DNA from: JAJDFU01 sp964641965
GTDB lineage: Bacteria; Bacteroidota; Bacteroidia; Chitinophagales; Saprospiraceae
DNA: 51,519 nt
NCBI GenBank assembly: GCA_964641965.1
Contig: CAZXLD010000035.1
Span: 1-51,519, forward strand
Direction of reading: 5' to 3'
Of the stretch, positions 43,139 to 51,519 are shown one piece after another (position 1 is the first letter of the stretch; the number at the start of each line of letters is the position of its first letter). The position numbers and the translations under genes were made by a program. The notes beneath the pieces are model-generated. The model was not told the origin of the DNA and made no database searches. It saw nothing but the letters and a program-made list of their open reading frames with translations.

Positions 43139-44563
43139 TTATTGGTTAACCTCCGTTCTGGTGAAGATCCCCGGATCTTCGGCTGGGGCATTCGTGTTCG
43201 AATTTAATTCGTCGTCCGAGTAAGGCATTCGTTCCGGGAAGGGTGGATTTGGGCCATCTACCAGAAAATAGGGTACAGCAATGTCGCTATCCTGAGTACG
43301 CAATCGGCGTGCATCATCATAAGGCATGTAACTGCCGAATCCGGATACATACCGTTCCTCAATAATCTCACGTAGCAAAGCCCGTTCCGGAGCAATACCA
43401 TCCTGGTTTTCAATGCCTCCTGCCTGAAAGTCAGCCAGTTCGTAGGGATCGTATCGGAAAGAGGAATCCAGGAAATTTGCATTGATCCGTCCGCCGGTAT
43501 TCAGCCAGGCCCGCAGGTCGTTCAGGTGGCCCAAGCCAGTAGCATCATCGATCGTACGAGCACCACACTCTGCCAGGATCAAGGTGTTTTCTTCGAACGT
43601 GATCATAGGTTGAGGCTCAAATTGTTCGATCACACCCAGGTTAGCCCGACCTCCGGTTTCATCTATGGTGTAGTACGCCAAACGAGCCGACTCGTCCGTC
43701 TTGGCATTGGCGCGTGTAATGACCGAATCCTGATTCAGGATCTGCATCAAATAGCTGTTGGATGTACCAATATCTCCAGCTCGTGCTCCTTCCAGGATCA
43801 TCCAGAACAGGTTTTTATCCCCTTCTGCAATGTTGACATCTCCTCTTGGAATATAGAGCATAGAGTTGCTTGCACTGCTGATCCCATTCTGCGCGCTGGC
43901 ATAGGCTTCGGTATACATGCGCATGTGTAAGTAAATGCGCGCTCTAAGCGTGTAGGCAGCCTCCATCCATTTATCCCTGTCTCCGCCATAATAAATATCC
44001 TGAGGCAAAGACCGGCTGGTTGCAGCCGATAGGTTGGTGATGGCCTCGTCCAATTGATCCAGCATGGCATTAAATACAAAAACCTGCCCATCGAACCGGG
44101 GATTTGGAATGTCCGGATTATTGATCTCTGTAAAAGGAACATCGCCAAATAAGTTGGCTGCTGTACTCAGCCCATGAGCTTCCACGACCTGGGCGATACC
44201 CACCAGCAGTTGGTCATTGGGAGCTACTGACCGAAGGTGCCGCAAGTTGGCCACGCCCGCTACGTAGATATGCCCCCAAATACCCACGGATTCCGCTGTC
44301 GACAGACTAAACCCATAAATATTGGAATACAAGGAGGATAGGCCCACCAATTGACCGGAGTACATCCCGGAAATCCGGTTGAGGTGACCCACCTGGGCCT
44401 GTACATTACCCAGCATGGCACCTGTGAGGAATAGCTGAGCATCCACATCTTCCAGGGTGATATCGTTGGGGTTGTCATTCAGGTCCTCCACGACCCCCTC
44501 GCAGGCGGACAGCATCAGGCCGCCAATCAAAAAGAATAGAATGATATAGTTAGATGAATTCAT
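43139..44563 (-). CDS. SusD/RagB-like nutrient-binding lipoprotein
   Basis: The 474-residue protein has a lipoprotein signal with lipobox LSAC (Cys21) followed by an acidic run (EGVVEDLNDNP) as in surface-exported SusD proteins. The helical TPR-type core carries the motifs AEAHGLSTAANLFGDVPFTE (family motif) and DKWMEAAYTLRARIYLHM. It caps the SusC channel and captures the nutrient at the outer face. It lies 6 bp downstream of susC. The ligand is unknown; no glycan-degrading gene is present, so peptides or other nutrients are possible. Confidence 0.9.
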   Translation of the reverse strand: MNSSNYIILFFLIGGLMLSACEGVVEDLNDNPNDITLEDVDAQLFLTGAMLGNVQAQVGHLNRISGMYSGQLVGLSSLYSNIYGFSLSTAESVGIWGHIYVAGVANLRHLRSVAPNDQLLVGIAQVVEAHGLSTAANLFGDVPFTEINNPDIPNPRFDGQVFVFNAMLDQLDEAITNLSAATSRSLPQDIYYGGDRDKWMEAAYTLRARIYLHMRMYTEAYASAQNGISSASNSMLYIPRGDVNIAEGDKNLFWMILEGARAGDIGTSNSYLMQILNQDSVITRANAKTDESARLAYYTIDETGGRANLGVIEQFEPQPMITFEENTLILAECGARTIDDATGLGHLNDLRAWLNTGGRINANFLDSSFRYDPYELADFQAGGIENQDGIAPERALLREIIEERYVSGFGSYMPYDDARRLRTQDSDIAVPYFLVDGPNPPFPERMPYSDDELNSNTNAPAEDPGIFTRTEVNQ

Positions 44564-44569
44564 GTCTGC

Positions 44570-47500
44570 TTAAGGTTTGAAGTTCACAATAGCGGTTAGG
44601 AGAAAGGAGCGGGTTTGCGGATTGGTGAAGTATTCCAATCCCAATCCGTTGCCTACGCCGGTCTGGCTGGTTTCAGGGTCAATCCCTTCGATCTGATCCC
44701 AGAAGAAGAGGTTTCTGGCCGTAGCCCTTAGGGTAATGCCCTGCAAGGCTATGGATTCCCGCATTTTAGGCCCCGTGATCGTGTAACTCAGGGTGATTTC
44801 CCGGAATTTGGTGAAGGTGGCGTCTTTGATGGAGAAGTTGTACGCCTGATTATCTCCAAATCCACCTCCAATACCGGTGCGATACCAGGTCTCATCCAAT
44901 AAAACCGGGCCACCGCCAAAATCGGTTACATTTCCACGAACGGTTGTACCGGCCGAAATTACATCGCCACCATAGTTAACCAGATCCTGACCCAGAGTAA
45001 CGGTTCCGGCCGTTTCTGCCGTTGTGCCAAATCGATTCAAAACCCATAGCGTCCGAGGGGAGAATACGCCCCCTTGTGAGTGTTCCAGCAATACATTTAA
45101 GCCCAGGTTCTTCCAGCGAAAATTGAATCCTACGCCTCCGCGCCAATCCGGGTTGGGGTCTCCCAGTGGAACTGGACTATTGGTAATCTGGGGAAAACCG
45201 TTGTCATCCAGGATAAAGTTCCCTTCTTCATCTACCTGCGAGCCGGTACCGTACAGTACGCCCATCGGCTGTCCTGCAATTGCTCTTGAACTTACCGACT
45301 GGCCGGTGAGGTCGATTGTTTCGGCACCACTCAGGCTGGTTACCAGGTTTTCGTTTTTCGACCAGTTCAGGAAGAAATTCAAATTGTAGTCGGGCTTGGT
45401 AATAGCATTATAGTTCAGGTCAATTTCATGGCCCTGATTTTCCATGGTTCCGAAGTTGCCGTAGGTAGTGGCGAAACCGGAGGATGGCGAAACCTCTACG
45501 TCGATTAGAATTCCGTCGATTTCATTGCTGTAGTAGGTGTAGGAAACGCCCAGTTTATCCTGGAAAAAGCGAAGATCGGCTCCGATTTCCCATTCGGTTT
45601 TGATTTCTGGTTCCAGGTTTGTATTCCCCTGATTATTGTCCACCCGGAAACCACCACCGAACTGAGAAACACTAAGCGGATCACTGTATGAAGAGTAGGT
45701 AAAGCCTCCTTCTGCCAAGGTTTGGAAGGCATGTGCGCGAGGCTGGACACCCACCTGGCCCCAGGAGCCCCGAAGCTTTCCAAAGGAAAGAAAATTGGAC
45801 TGCAGGAATGATTTGGTAAAGTCCCAGGCTCCATCTACAGCGGGATAGAAGAAACTGCCATTGACTGAAGAAGCGGCCTCCAATCCACCGGAAACATTCA
45901 GGAAGAGCTGGTCAAAGAGATCCACGCCAAGGATGGCATACCCCCGATTGGACCGCCGGATCGTTCGATTGTTCTCGTATTCCGAATTTTCATTGGCTGT
46001 ATTCAGTGCGGTAGTCGGCTTGGTGGCGTTCACCAAAAAGCCGGTGATCTGTCCGGAATTCCGCTCAATACGACGATCATTGAGGTTATAACCGAGCGTA
46101 GCTCGCAGATCCACATTTCTCCCCAGGTTGAAATTACCTCGGGCAATGGCATCAAAGTTGTATTCTTCTATACCAATGACATCCTCGGCCAAGATACCTA
46201 CACTGCGGTCTCCACCGGATCCGATCGGGAAAAAGTATTGTCGCTTATCTCCGGATACATCGGCGTTTCCGCGCAAGATCACTTGCAGCCAGTTCAATGG
46301 AGTGATGGTAAACTGGGGTGTGAAGATGATGCGGTTGACCTTGGTGGAGGCTTCCTGTTCATTCACGGTCCAAAGTGGGTTGTTGTAGGTCGGATTATCC
46401 CGATCACCTAATGGACGGCGATACGATCGATGTCGACGATTAAAGGTTTCTCCATCTTCGTCAATATGGGTACCGATATAATCCCGATTGTCAAAATCAG
46501 GAGCTGTACGCAACAGGCCAAGCATTAGCCCAGCAGTGTTTGAACTCTGTTGAATCCGGTTGGAACTGGTGGTGGTAAAGGCAGCCCGTGTGGACAAGGT
46601 GAGCCAATCGGTCAATATAAATTGATTGTTGAGCCGGATATTGGTCCGCTCATAATCGGAGTTTTTAATGATTCCATCCTGATCAAGGCGGCCCAAGCTG
46701 AAAAAGTAGGTCGCTTTTTCTCCACCGCCATTAATGGATAGATCATGCTGGAAGAATTTACCGGTTTGGAATACGGCATCCCAGTTTTCGTCTACAAAGG
46801 TGGAGCGATCTCGCTTCTCTTCAATGGGGAAATATTCAGTTCCATCCTCTGCAATAAATCGTTCTTCTTCCGTGTTGACCAAATCTTGGCCACCGGCTCG
46901 ATCCGGGATGAAATCTCCCCAGGATTCGGCTACTCCGGCCCTAAAGGAGCCATCACGGCCTTGTCCCCAAGTATTTTGCATGGGGATGCGCTCGCTGACC
47001 AAGTCGAAAGAAGCAGAAAATTGATAGGAGATATTGGGTTTTCCGGCATTACCGTTTTTGGTGGTAATGACAATCACCCCATTGGCGGCGCGGCTTCCCC
47101 ATAAGGCTGCTGCCGAGGCTCCTTTCAGAATTTGGATCGATTCGATATCATTTGGGTTGATGTCATTGATCCTGGATTGCTGGGAGGTTCCTCCTGCTCG
47201 TCCTCCAGTCACGTTATTGCCTCCTCCATAAACGGTGGAATTGTTGAGCGGGACACCATCCACTATGATCAGCGGATCTCCATCTCCGTCAATGGTATTG
47301 GCACCCCGGATTCGGATGGTACTACCGGCGCCGGGATCTCCGTTTGATCGATTAATCCGCACATTTGATGCCTTGGCACCAAGCCCATTGAGCAGGGTTG
47401 CTTCTCCGGAACGGGCTACTGCCTCTTCATCGATAATGGTTGAGGTGGAACCCATTTCATCTCGATTTTCGGTAAATCCCAGTGCGGTAACCACAACTTC

Positions 47501-47806
47501 ATCGAGCAAAGCGGAGCTGGCGCGCATTTCCACATCGAGCACATCACTCACACCTACAGGCAGGGTTGTTGATTCCATGCCGGTATAGCTAAAAATCAGG
47601 TTGCCGGTGGTTTCGGTCAAGGTGAGTGAATACCTGCCATCCAGGTCAGTTACGGTTCCATTTGAGGTGCCTTCTTCCAGGATGTTCACCCCGATCAGAA
47701 GCTCCCCCCGAGTGTCTGTAACTACGCCCGAGATCGTTCGCTGAGCATAGCCCGATGACATTGCTGCCAACGCCAGACAGGATAAGAGTAGTAATCTTTT
47801 CATCAT
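44570..47806 (-). CDS. SusC/RagA TonB-linked outer-membrane transporter
   Basis: The 1078-residue protein has a signal peptide (MKRLLLLSCLALAAMSSGYAQ). A carboxypeptidase-like regulatory domain follows (ISGVVTDTRGELLIGVNI...GTVTDLDGRYSL), then a short TonB-box-like region and a plug domain with IRIRGANTIDGDGDPLIIVDGVPL and NDIESIQILKGASAAALWGSRAANGVI, then a beta-barrel ending FTNPQTRSFLLTAIVNFKP. The DGVPL and SRAANGVI motifs define the SusC class. It forms the nutrient uptake pair with the SusD downstream. A divergent HTH-transmembrane gene suggests regulation. ATG at 47806 or 47803 is possible. Confidence 0.94.
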   Translation of the reverse strand: MMKRLLLLSCLALAAMSSGYAQRTISGVVTDTRGELLIGVNILEEGTSNGTVTDLDGRYSLTLTETTGNLIFSYTGMESTTLPVGVSDVLDVEMRASSALLDEVVVTALGFTENRDEMGSTSTIIDEEAVARSGEATLLNGLGAKASNVRINRSNGDPGAGSTIRIRGANTIDGDGDPLIIVDGVPLNNSTVYGGGNNVTGGRAGGTSQQSRINDINPNDIESIQILKGASAAALWGSRAANGVIVITTKNGNAGKPNISYQFSASFDLVSERIPMQNTWGQGRDGSFRAGVAESWGDFIPDRAGGQDLVNTEEERFIAEDGTEYFPIEEKRDRSTFVDENWDAVFQTGKFFQHDLSINGGGEKATYFFSLGRLDQDGIIKNSDYERTNIRLNNQFILTDWLTLSTRAAFTTTSSNRIQQSSNTAGLMLGLLRTAPDFDNRDYIGTHIDEDGETFNRRHRSYRRPLGDRDNPTYNNPLWTVNEQEASTKVNRIIFTPQFTITPLNWLQVILRGNADVSGDKRQYFFPIGSGGDRSVGILAEDVIGIEEYNFDAIARGNFNLGRNVDLRATLGYNLNDRRIERNSGQITGFLVNATKPTTALNTANENSEYENNRTIRRSNRGYAILGVDLFDQLFLNVSGGLEAASSVNGSFFYPAVDGAWDFTKSFLQSNFLSFGKLRGSWGQVGVQPRAHAFQTLAEGGFTYSSYSDPLSVSQFGGGFRVDNNQGNTNLEPEIKTEWEIGADLRFFQDKLGVSYTYYSNEIDGILIDVEVSPSSGFATTYGNFGTMENQGHEIDLNYNAITKPDYNLNFFLNWSKNENLVTSLSGAETIDLTGQSVSSRAIAGQPMGVLYGTGSQVDEEGNFILDDNGFPQITNSPVPLGDPNPDWRGGVGFNFRWKNLGLNVLLEHSQGGVFSPRTLWVLNRFGTTAETAGTVTLGQDLVNYGGDVISAGTTVRGNVTDFGGGPVLLDETWYRTGIGGGFGDNQAYNFSIKDATFTKFREITLSYTITGPKMRESIALQGITLRATARNLFFWDQIEGIDPETSQTGVGNGLGLEYFTNPQTRSFLLTAIVNFKP

Positions 47807-47867
47807 ACAGTCAAGGTTGTTTAACTTTCAAAATTGATTTGAAGAGATGTTTTCATCCGGCAAAGAG

Positions 47868-47902
47868 AGGTTACGTTAAGGAAAATAAAATTCTTGTAAC
47901 CT
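47868..47902. promoter_or_regulatory. Inverted repeat in susC/HTH intergenic region
   Basis: AGGTTAC and GTAACCT (7 bp, perfect) are 21 bp apart in the 186-bp divergent promoter region. It could be a regulator site. No direct evidence ties it to the adjacent HTH protein. Confidence 0.35.
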
Positions 47903-47971
47903 GGTAATTTTGCGTATTTATTCCTTTGCCAGTGATTTTCAGCAAATTCTAGCAGTGTAAGCATATTGTTT

Positions 47972-47997
47972 TGCATTTTTTTATTTGGTTAAATGCA
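47972..47997. promoter_or_regulatory. Inverted repeat overlapping the HTH-TM start codon
   Basis: TGCATTT (47972-47978) and AAATGCA (47991-47997) form a perfect 7-bp inverted repeat whose right half contains the start codon ATG at 47993. Its position would suit autorepression, but this is untested. Confidence 0.3.
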
Positions 47998-49174
47998 TAA
48001 GGTTCAACAAAAATTAATCAATGTGCTGCAGGACGTGTACGGGAAATATGATCCCGTCGCGAATCAGTTTGAGCAGAAAAGCAATTCCGTAATTGCCAGG
48101 GAACTGTTTTACAGCGATTCGCAGTTTTCACGCCTGATGAATGGTACTGCCAGTGATGGCGAATACCACCGGGCCGTCAAAGTAGTCCAGCGCTACCGGG
48201 AATACCTGGACCTGAAAACCAGCCGGGAAGCCCTGCCCAGCCGGCATTCCATCCTCCGTCCTCCAATGGGCAAGCGGAAATTATCATTAGGACTTGGACT
48301 GGTGTTGTTGTTCGGCGGCTTACTGTTAGGCGTGGTTGCAAGCGTCCTTTTTCTCCCAAACAGGATCAGTGGTGAAGGGGTAAACGCTCAGGATCCCCCC
48401 ATGGATTACCTGCTGAAATGGGCGTTTGAAGATGCGGATGTTAACCCGTATGTCCATATGAGCGATCTGCCAGAGGATTGTGCTTACCCTTGTTACCGCC
48501 TGCAGGGGCAGTGGGTACTGGATCGACCCTACAAAATTCCCCTTTTCGGAGAACAGCGCGGGTTTCATTACGTGGCTACCCAGGCCAATATGTATGCCCG
48601 TTGTATGAGTGAAAAAGACAGCGATGGGAGTTGGTTGGAGGGATTCGAATACCAACAGCACGAGATCTGGTATGATGTGATGGAGCGCCCCATCGATTCA
48701 TTTTTGGTGGCTCCGAATAGCGACCGGCTGAAACCGGAATATCTCGGTTGTGACCTTGGAGAAAGTGAGCAGTATATTTTGCTCGCTCGGGTACATACCT
48801 TTTTTCGGGATGAATTCCATCTGGATCGCAATAGCATACAGCGCAATGGAAAGGTTGTGGGGCGGCATATCGAGTTTGAGGATTTTCGTTCGAGTCATGC
48901 CTTCAACCAAAAGCTGGAAAATATGGATTTGGAAGAAGGTGTAAATCAGGTTATACGAAAGCAGGTTCAGGACTTCTCAAATCCTATTGATTGCCAGGAG
49001 GTGCCTGTGGATAAAGCCTACCATCATTTTGAAGAAGGGGAACAACTGTCTTTTTCCTGCCGGATGACTACTGGTCGTTTCCCGATTGCTTACACCAAGG
49101 TTTACCGCCTGGAGGATCAAATCATAAAAAATGCATGCCGACCAAAAGCTGCATTGGGTGTGGCGGGAGAATAA
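47993..49174 (+). CDS. HTH-like transmembrane protein divergent from susC
   Basis: The 393-residue protein has a short N-terminal HTH-like region (about residues 30-50, SNSVIARELFYSDSQFSRLMNG), a helical linker and one transmembrane segment at about 98-121. A large Cys-containing periplasmic domain follows (122-393) with pairs such as DCAYPC. This is the layout of a one-component membrane-bound regulator that reads the periplasm. It is encoded divergently from susC with a 186-bp spacer, so it may control susCD. I do not recognise the periplasmic domain. No clear Shine-Dalgarno is present before the ATG. Confidence 0.65.
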   Translation: MHKVQQKLINVLQDVYGKYDPVANQFEQKSNSVIARELFYSDSQFSRLMNGTASDGEYHRAVKVVQRYREYLDLKTSREALPSRHSILRPPMGKRKLSLGLGLVLLFGGLLLGVVASVLFLPNRISGEGVNAQDPPMDYLLKWAFEDADVNPYVHMSDLPEDCAYPCYRLQGQWVLDRPYKIPLFGEQRGFHYVATQANMYARCMSEKDSDGSWLEGFEYQQHEIWYDVMERPIDSFLVAPNSDRLKPEYLGCDLGESEQYILLARVHTFFRDEFHLDRNSIQRNGKVVGRHIEFEDFRSSHAFNQKLENMDLEEGVNQVIRKQVQDFSNPIDCQEVPVDKAYHHFEEGEQLSFSCRMTTGRFPIAYTKVYRLEDQIIKNACRPKAALGVAGE

Positions 49175-49221
49175 TTGCCTAATGGGTTTACGTTGAAATT
49201 TTCTAATCCAGTAATGAACAG

Positions 49222-49662
49222 ATGATGGATCGACGGGATCGCTTCATGCGGCTTTGCATTGAATTGGGATACAAAGCCAAGGAGCAGGGAGACCCCCCGG
49301 TGGGATCCTTGTTGGTGCACAATGGGAATATAATTGGCAAAGGTATTGAATCCGGTCGATCGAGCGGAGACGTTACTCGACATGCGGAGATCCTTGCCAT
49401 TCAAGATGCCCTTAGCCTGGGGCATCAGGAAAAGTTATCCTCGAGTATCCTGTATACTACGCACGAACCGTGTTGGATGTGTTCTTATCCGATTCGACAT
49501 TACCAGATTGCAATGGTAGTATTCGGCCTGTCTGTACCGGAGGTGGGTGGATATTCCTCCTCATTCAAGATCCTGCAAACTGAAAGTGTGGCCTCTTGGC
49601 CCAGCGTTCCGGTAATTGAATCCGGAGTGTTGGAAGAAGAGTGTCGCAGTTTACACGAATAA
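49222..49662 (+). CDS. Nucleoside deaminase of the CDA family
   Basis: The 146-residue protein has the zinc-binding motifs of the cytidine deaminase superfamily, HAEILAIQ with the catalytic Glu and EPCWMC. This fits the guanine or cytosine deaminase/tRNA adenosine deaminase branch. Its GDPPVGSLLVHNG opening is typical of the guanine/cytosine deaminase-like members. The substrate cannot be fixed by eye. ATG 49222 or 49225 is possible. It begins 47 bp after the HTH-TM gene. Confidence 0.85.
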   Translation: MMDRRDRFMRLCIELGYKAKEQGDPPVGSLLVHNGNIIGKGIESGRSSGDVTRHAEILAIQDALSLGHQEKLSSSILYTTHEPCWMCSYPIRHYQIAMVVFGLSVPEVGGYSSSFKILQTESVASWPSVPVIESGVLEEECRSLHE

Positions 49663-49865
49663 AACCATGTTTATTTCAAAATGGCGCATCATCGGTATTG
49701 AGTTCGTACAGAAGTAAACAGGTTGGACCTCAATTTTTTAGACCTTTCATTTAATCACAATCCAAGTTTTGAGAAGCGCTTAGCCATTGGAAAGGGGGAT
49801 GATGAATTTTTCAGTAAACGAAATATGCTACTCAGGCAGGGTTTGCTCACACAAGAAAAATCAAT

Positions 49866-50591
49866 CTATATGCCTTTGCGCAGGTCCTTTACCGTTTTTT
49901 TCGCGACGCTCAAGTAGTGAACGGTATGATCGGCTTGGTCGCCTACCGGGCATTGGGCTTCGATCCCGATTTTTACTGGATTGGCAGCCGGCATTCGGCA
50001 TAACCGTCCCATTTGATAGGTTTCACCATCTGCAGACCAGTGCATAGCATATAAATTACCCTTTCGGATCATTTTTAACCAGATCCTTTCCTGGTTTTGC
50101 AAGACAGCCCCATTGGCATCATCGGATACCGTGCGGGTCACTACTGTGACGATGCTTTTTCCGGTGGCATCCGAATTTTCGAAAGCCATTTTGATCCAAT
50201 GGGTACTATCGATATACATCAAAAGCGATACGGCATTCCATTGAGCGGAGAAGTCCGGTTCGACCAGGGCAATTGCTTCGAAGTCACCTTCCATTTCTTG
50301 ATACAGATAGGGAGCGGTGGCTGTAGATTCCCGAGATTCCGGATCAATAAAATAATCTGTCCCTTTAGTCACCGAGATATGGAGTACATGGCCTTCCAGT
50401 TCTACTCCTGAAGGTGAATTCATCCATTGAAAGGGTGCGAAATCAGCCACGGACATTTGGGTGAGCAGGTTTTGGCTGGAATTCAGGTTAGGTGAGTCCA
50501 GGGCTTTTTGATCATCAGTCGTTACCTGGGGTTGACAAGCGGCTAGGATAAGGAAGCCGGCTACCAGTGGGAGTAAAATAGATCGGGTCAT
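49866..50591 (-). CDS. DUF1349 lipoprotein
   Basis: The 241-residue protein has a lipoprotein signal MTRSILLPLVAGFLILAAC (lipobox LAAC). It then has a concanavalin-A-like DUF1349 jelly roll with FQWMNSPSGVELEG, DYFIDPES, APYLYQEMEGDFEAIALVEP and WIKMAFENSD. The family is often linked to glycan binding or turnover; the role is unknown. It starts 1 bp after the end of the SAP-DUF6434 gene, so the pair is likely co-translated. The gap to the deaminase (203 bp) holds no convincing gene. Confidence 0.85.
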   Translation of the reverse strand: MTRSILLPLVAGFLILAACQPQVTTDDQKALDSPNLNSSQNLLTQMSVADFAPFQWMNSPSGVELEGHVLHISVTKGTDYFIDPESRESTATAPYLYQEMEGDFEAIALVEPDFSAQWNAVSLLMYIDSTHWIKMAFENSDATGKSIVTVVTRTVSDDANGAVLQNQERIWLKMIRKGNLYAMHWSADGETYQMGRLCRMPAANPVKIGIEAQCPVGDQADHTVHYLSVAKKTVKDLRKGI

Positions 50592-50592
50592 T

Positions 50593-51336
50593 TTACAAGC
50601 GTTTTAAATCAGAGGGTTCATAGATCACCAAGCCGTTTTCCGCCGGCAGTTGCTTTTTCAAGTTCCAATATTTGCGCGCTTCTGCCAATGATCTTCCCGG
50701 ATTATCCTCCAAAAAATCTCGGATGTACTGATTGTACCTGTTGTGTTTACGAATGATTCTACGGAAACCGGGATCCTTTTTACGCTTGTCCAGCTGCTGC
50801 CAGGCTACTACGGCATCGCCTAGGGTTTTACCCGTATTCGATCGCACCCAGTCCATAAAATCGGCGTGGCACGAAAACTGATTTCCAAGCTGAGCCCGCA
50901 TAAACCGCCGGAAATTAGGGCCGAAGGATACGTTGGCTGTGATGACGGTTTGAGGGGAAAGGTCGGCTTTGGCCCAATTGAAAGAAGAGGTTGGTTTTAC
51001 CTTAGTGGCTTTCGGTTGGAGAGCTCCCTGATGATCCAGGGCATAGGCAATCCGGTCTCTTAATTCAAATTTTGTGCCGGTGGATGGGATGCCTAGCGTT
51101 TTACATATTTCAGTTAATTCGGATTTGAGCCAGTACCAGCGGTTAAATTCAAGGCTGGAGGCTATATCGGAAAAGGGGGTCTGTAAAGCTGCTGTTTCAT
51201 ATTGGGCATGGGGGCTATTGTATGTGAAAACTCCTATTCGTTCAATGGGTTCATGGCAGCTAGTAGGGTAGGGGGGCATGTAGCTGCGGCAAAGGGGTTT
51301 CAATTTGTATACCGATTTAAATTGAGAAGGTCGCAA
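50593..51336 (-). CDS. SAP-DUF6434 protein
   Basis: The 247-residue protein has a SAP-like DNA-binding motif, EFNRWYWLKSELTEICKTLG and TKFELRDRI, near residues 63-95, then a DUF6434 domain from about 118: FNWAKADLSPQTVITANVSF, NFRRFMRAQLGNQFSC, WVRSNTGKTLGDAVVAW and NRYNQYIRDFLEDNPG. The family is of unknown function. The first ~50 residues are atypical, so an internal start (e.g. at Met20, 51279) is possible. The DUF1349 gene follows after 1 bp. Confidence 0.75.
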   Translation of the reverse strand: MRPSQFKSVYKLKPLCRSYMPPYPTSCHEPIERIGVFTYNSPHAQYETAALQTPFSDIASSLEFNRWYWLKSELTEICKTLGIPSTGTKFELRDRIAYALDHQGALQPKATKVKPTSSFNWAKADLSPQTVITANVSFGPNFRRFMRAQLGNQFSCHADFMDWVRSNTGKTLGDAVVAWQQLDKRKKDPGFRRIIRKHNRYNQYIRDFLEDNPGRSLAEARKYWNLKKQLPAENGLVIYEPSDLKRL

Positions 51337-51428
51337 ATTGAAACGAGCTGATTTTTAGGCTAATCAAGGCATGAGCGAGCGTAGGCTCGTGAACCGCCAA
51401 GCGGATGGGTAGGCCAGGCATACTTCGC

Positions 51429-51475
51429 CAAGGGGCCCCTTCCCCTTGCCTCGTTTAGCTACGACGAGGCTTTTT
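51429..51475. terminator. Nested hairpins with T-run near right end
   Basis: CAAGGGG/CCCCTTG (51429-51448) is followed by GCCTCGT/ACGAGGC (51448-51470), then TTTTT, which has the form of a plus-strand terminator. No plus-strand gene ends here in the window, so its role is uncertain. Confidence 0.4.
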
Positions 51476-51484
51476 AATCCGAAT

Positions 51485-51506
51485 GATTCACGGATTTCCG
51501 TGAATC
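51485..51506. other. 22-bp near-perfect palindrome
   Basis: GATTCACGGA-TT-TCCGTGAATC has 10-bp perfect arms around a 2-bp centre. The 183 bp after the SAP-DUF6434 gene is rich in inverted repeats. A half-site (CCGTGAAT) also occurs near 11048. Confidence 0.5.
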
Positions 51507-51519
51507 GTGACGATAAGTG

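Noticed and set aside
49723..49917. 64-aa plus-strand ORF before the DUF1349 gene
   Set aside because: Overlaps the end of the DUF1349 gene antisense and has no recognisable motif.

Overview
The window looks like ordinary chromosome from a member of the Bacteroidota, most likely a marine or activated-sludge type in the Saprospiria (Lewinella/Haliscomenobacter-like; the class assignment is inference). Phylum markers are a SusC/SusD outer-membrane pair, a type IX secretion C-terminal sorting domain, a DUF1800-DUF1501 pair, DM13 and DUF4369 proteins, a VPS10/BNR-repeat exoprotein, weak Shine-Dalgarno signals and a TAnnTTTG-type -7 box before pruA. There are no rRNA genes, no tRNA I could recognise, no CRISPR array, no prophage and no transposase.

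Layout. 1-4.8 kb: two tandem CotH-kinase-like secreted proteins and a YheT-type hydrolase, interspersed with heptanucleotide-phased repeat DNA. 4.9-6.6 kb: a coiled-coil protein and a membrane-anchored PspA/ESCRT-III-like protein. 6.65-10.9 kb: sbcD-sbcC. 11-16.6 kb: tryptophan 2,3-dioxygenase, a small membrane protein, DUF1835, and a minus-strand run NUDIX, WG-repeat protein, purE. 16.6-19.3 kb: coaD, a very long heptad repeat, and pruA. 19.5-23.6 kb: DUF1800, DUF1501 and a T9SS-sorted protein, an apparent secretion operon. 23.7-29.9 kb: MOSC protein, nitrilase-family hydrolase, a lipoprotein and a BNR-repeat exoprotein, with a fold-back element between the last two. 30-35.6 kb: SF1 helicase, DUF4369, DinB, a flavin disulfide reductase, DM13 and a small membrane protein. 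35.6-36 kb: a MITE-like element. 36-38.6 kb: PhoD-like phosphatase, VOC protein, DUF3293 and rluF, tightly packed. 38.7-40.5 kb: a TIR-pseudokinase-globin fusion. 40.6-43 kb: a SlyD-like isomerase and a DASS transporter. 43.1-49.2 kb: SusD and SusC with a divergently encoded HTH-transmembrane protein. 49.2-51.3 kb: nucleoside deaminase, DUF1349 lipoprotein and a SAP-DUF6434 protein.

Most interesting. (1) The TIR-pseudokinase-globin protein joins a TIR domain that keeps its NADase-type Glu to a kinase fold that has lost all its catalytic motifs and to a C-terminal globin with a candidate heme-ligand His: a possible heme- or gas-gated NAD-consuming sensor. (2) Three long intergenic loci, and two short ones, are built of degenerate 7-bp units that hold phase for over 100 bp, reminiscent of cyanobacterial STRR repeats. 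(3) Two non-coding elements with 17-18 bp terminal inverted repeats look like MITEs. (4) The PspA-like pair and the HTH-TM regulator beside susCD are plausible little-described systems. Family calls rest on motifs read by eye; no database search was possible.
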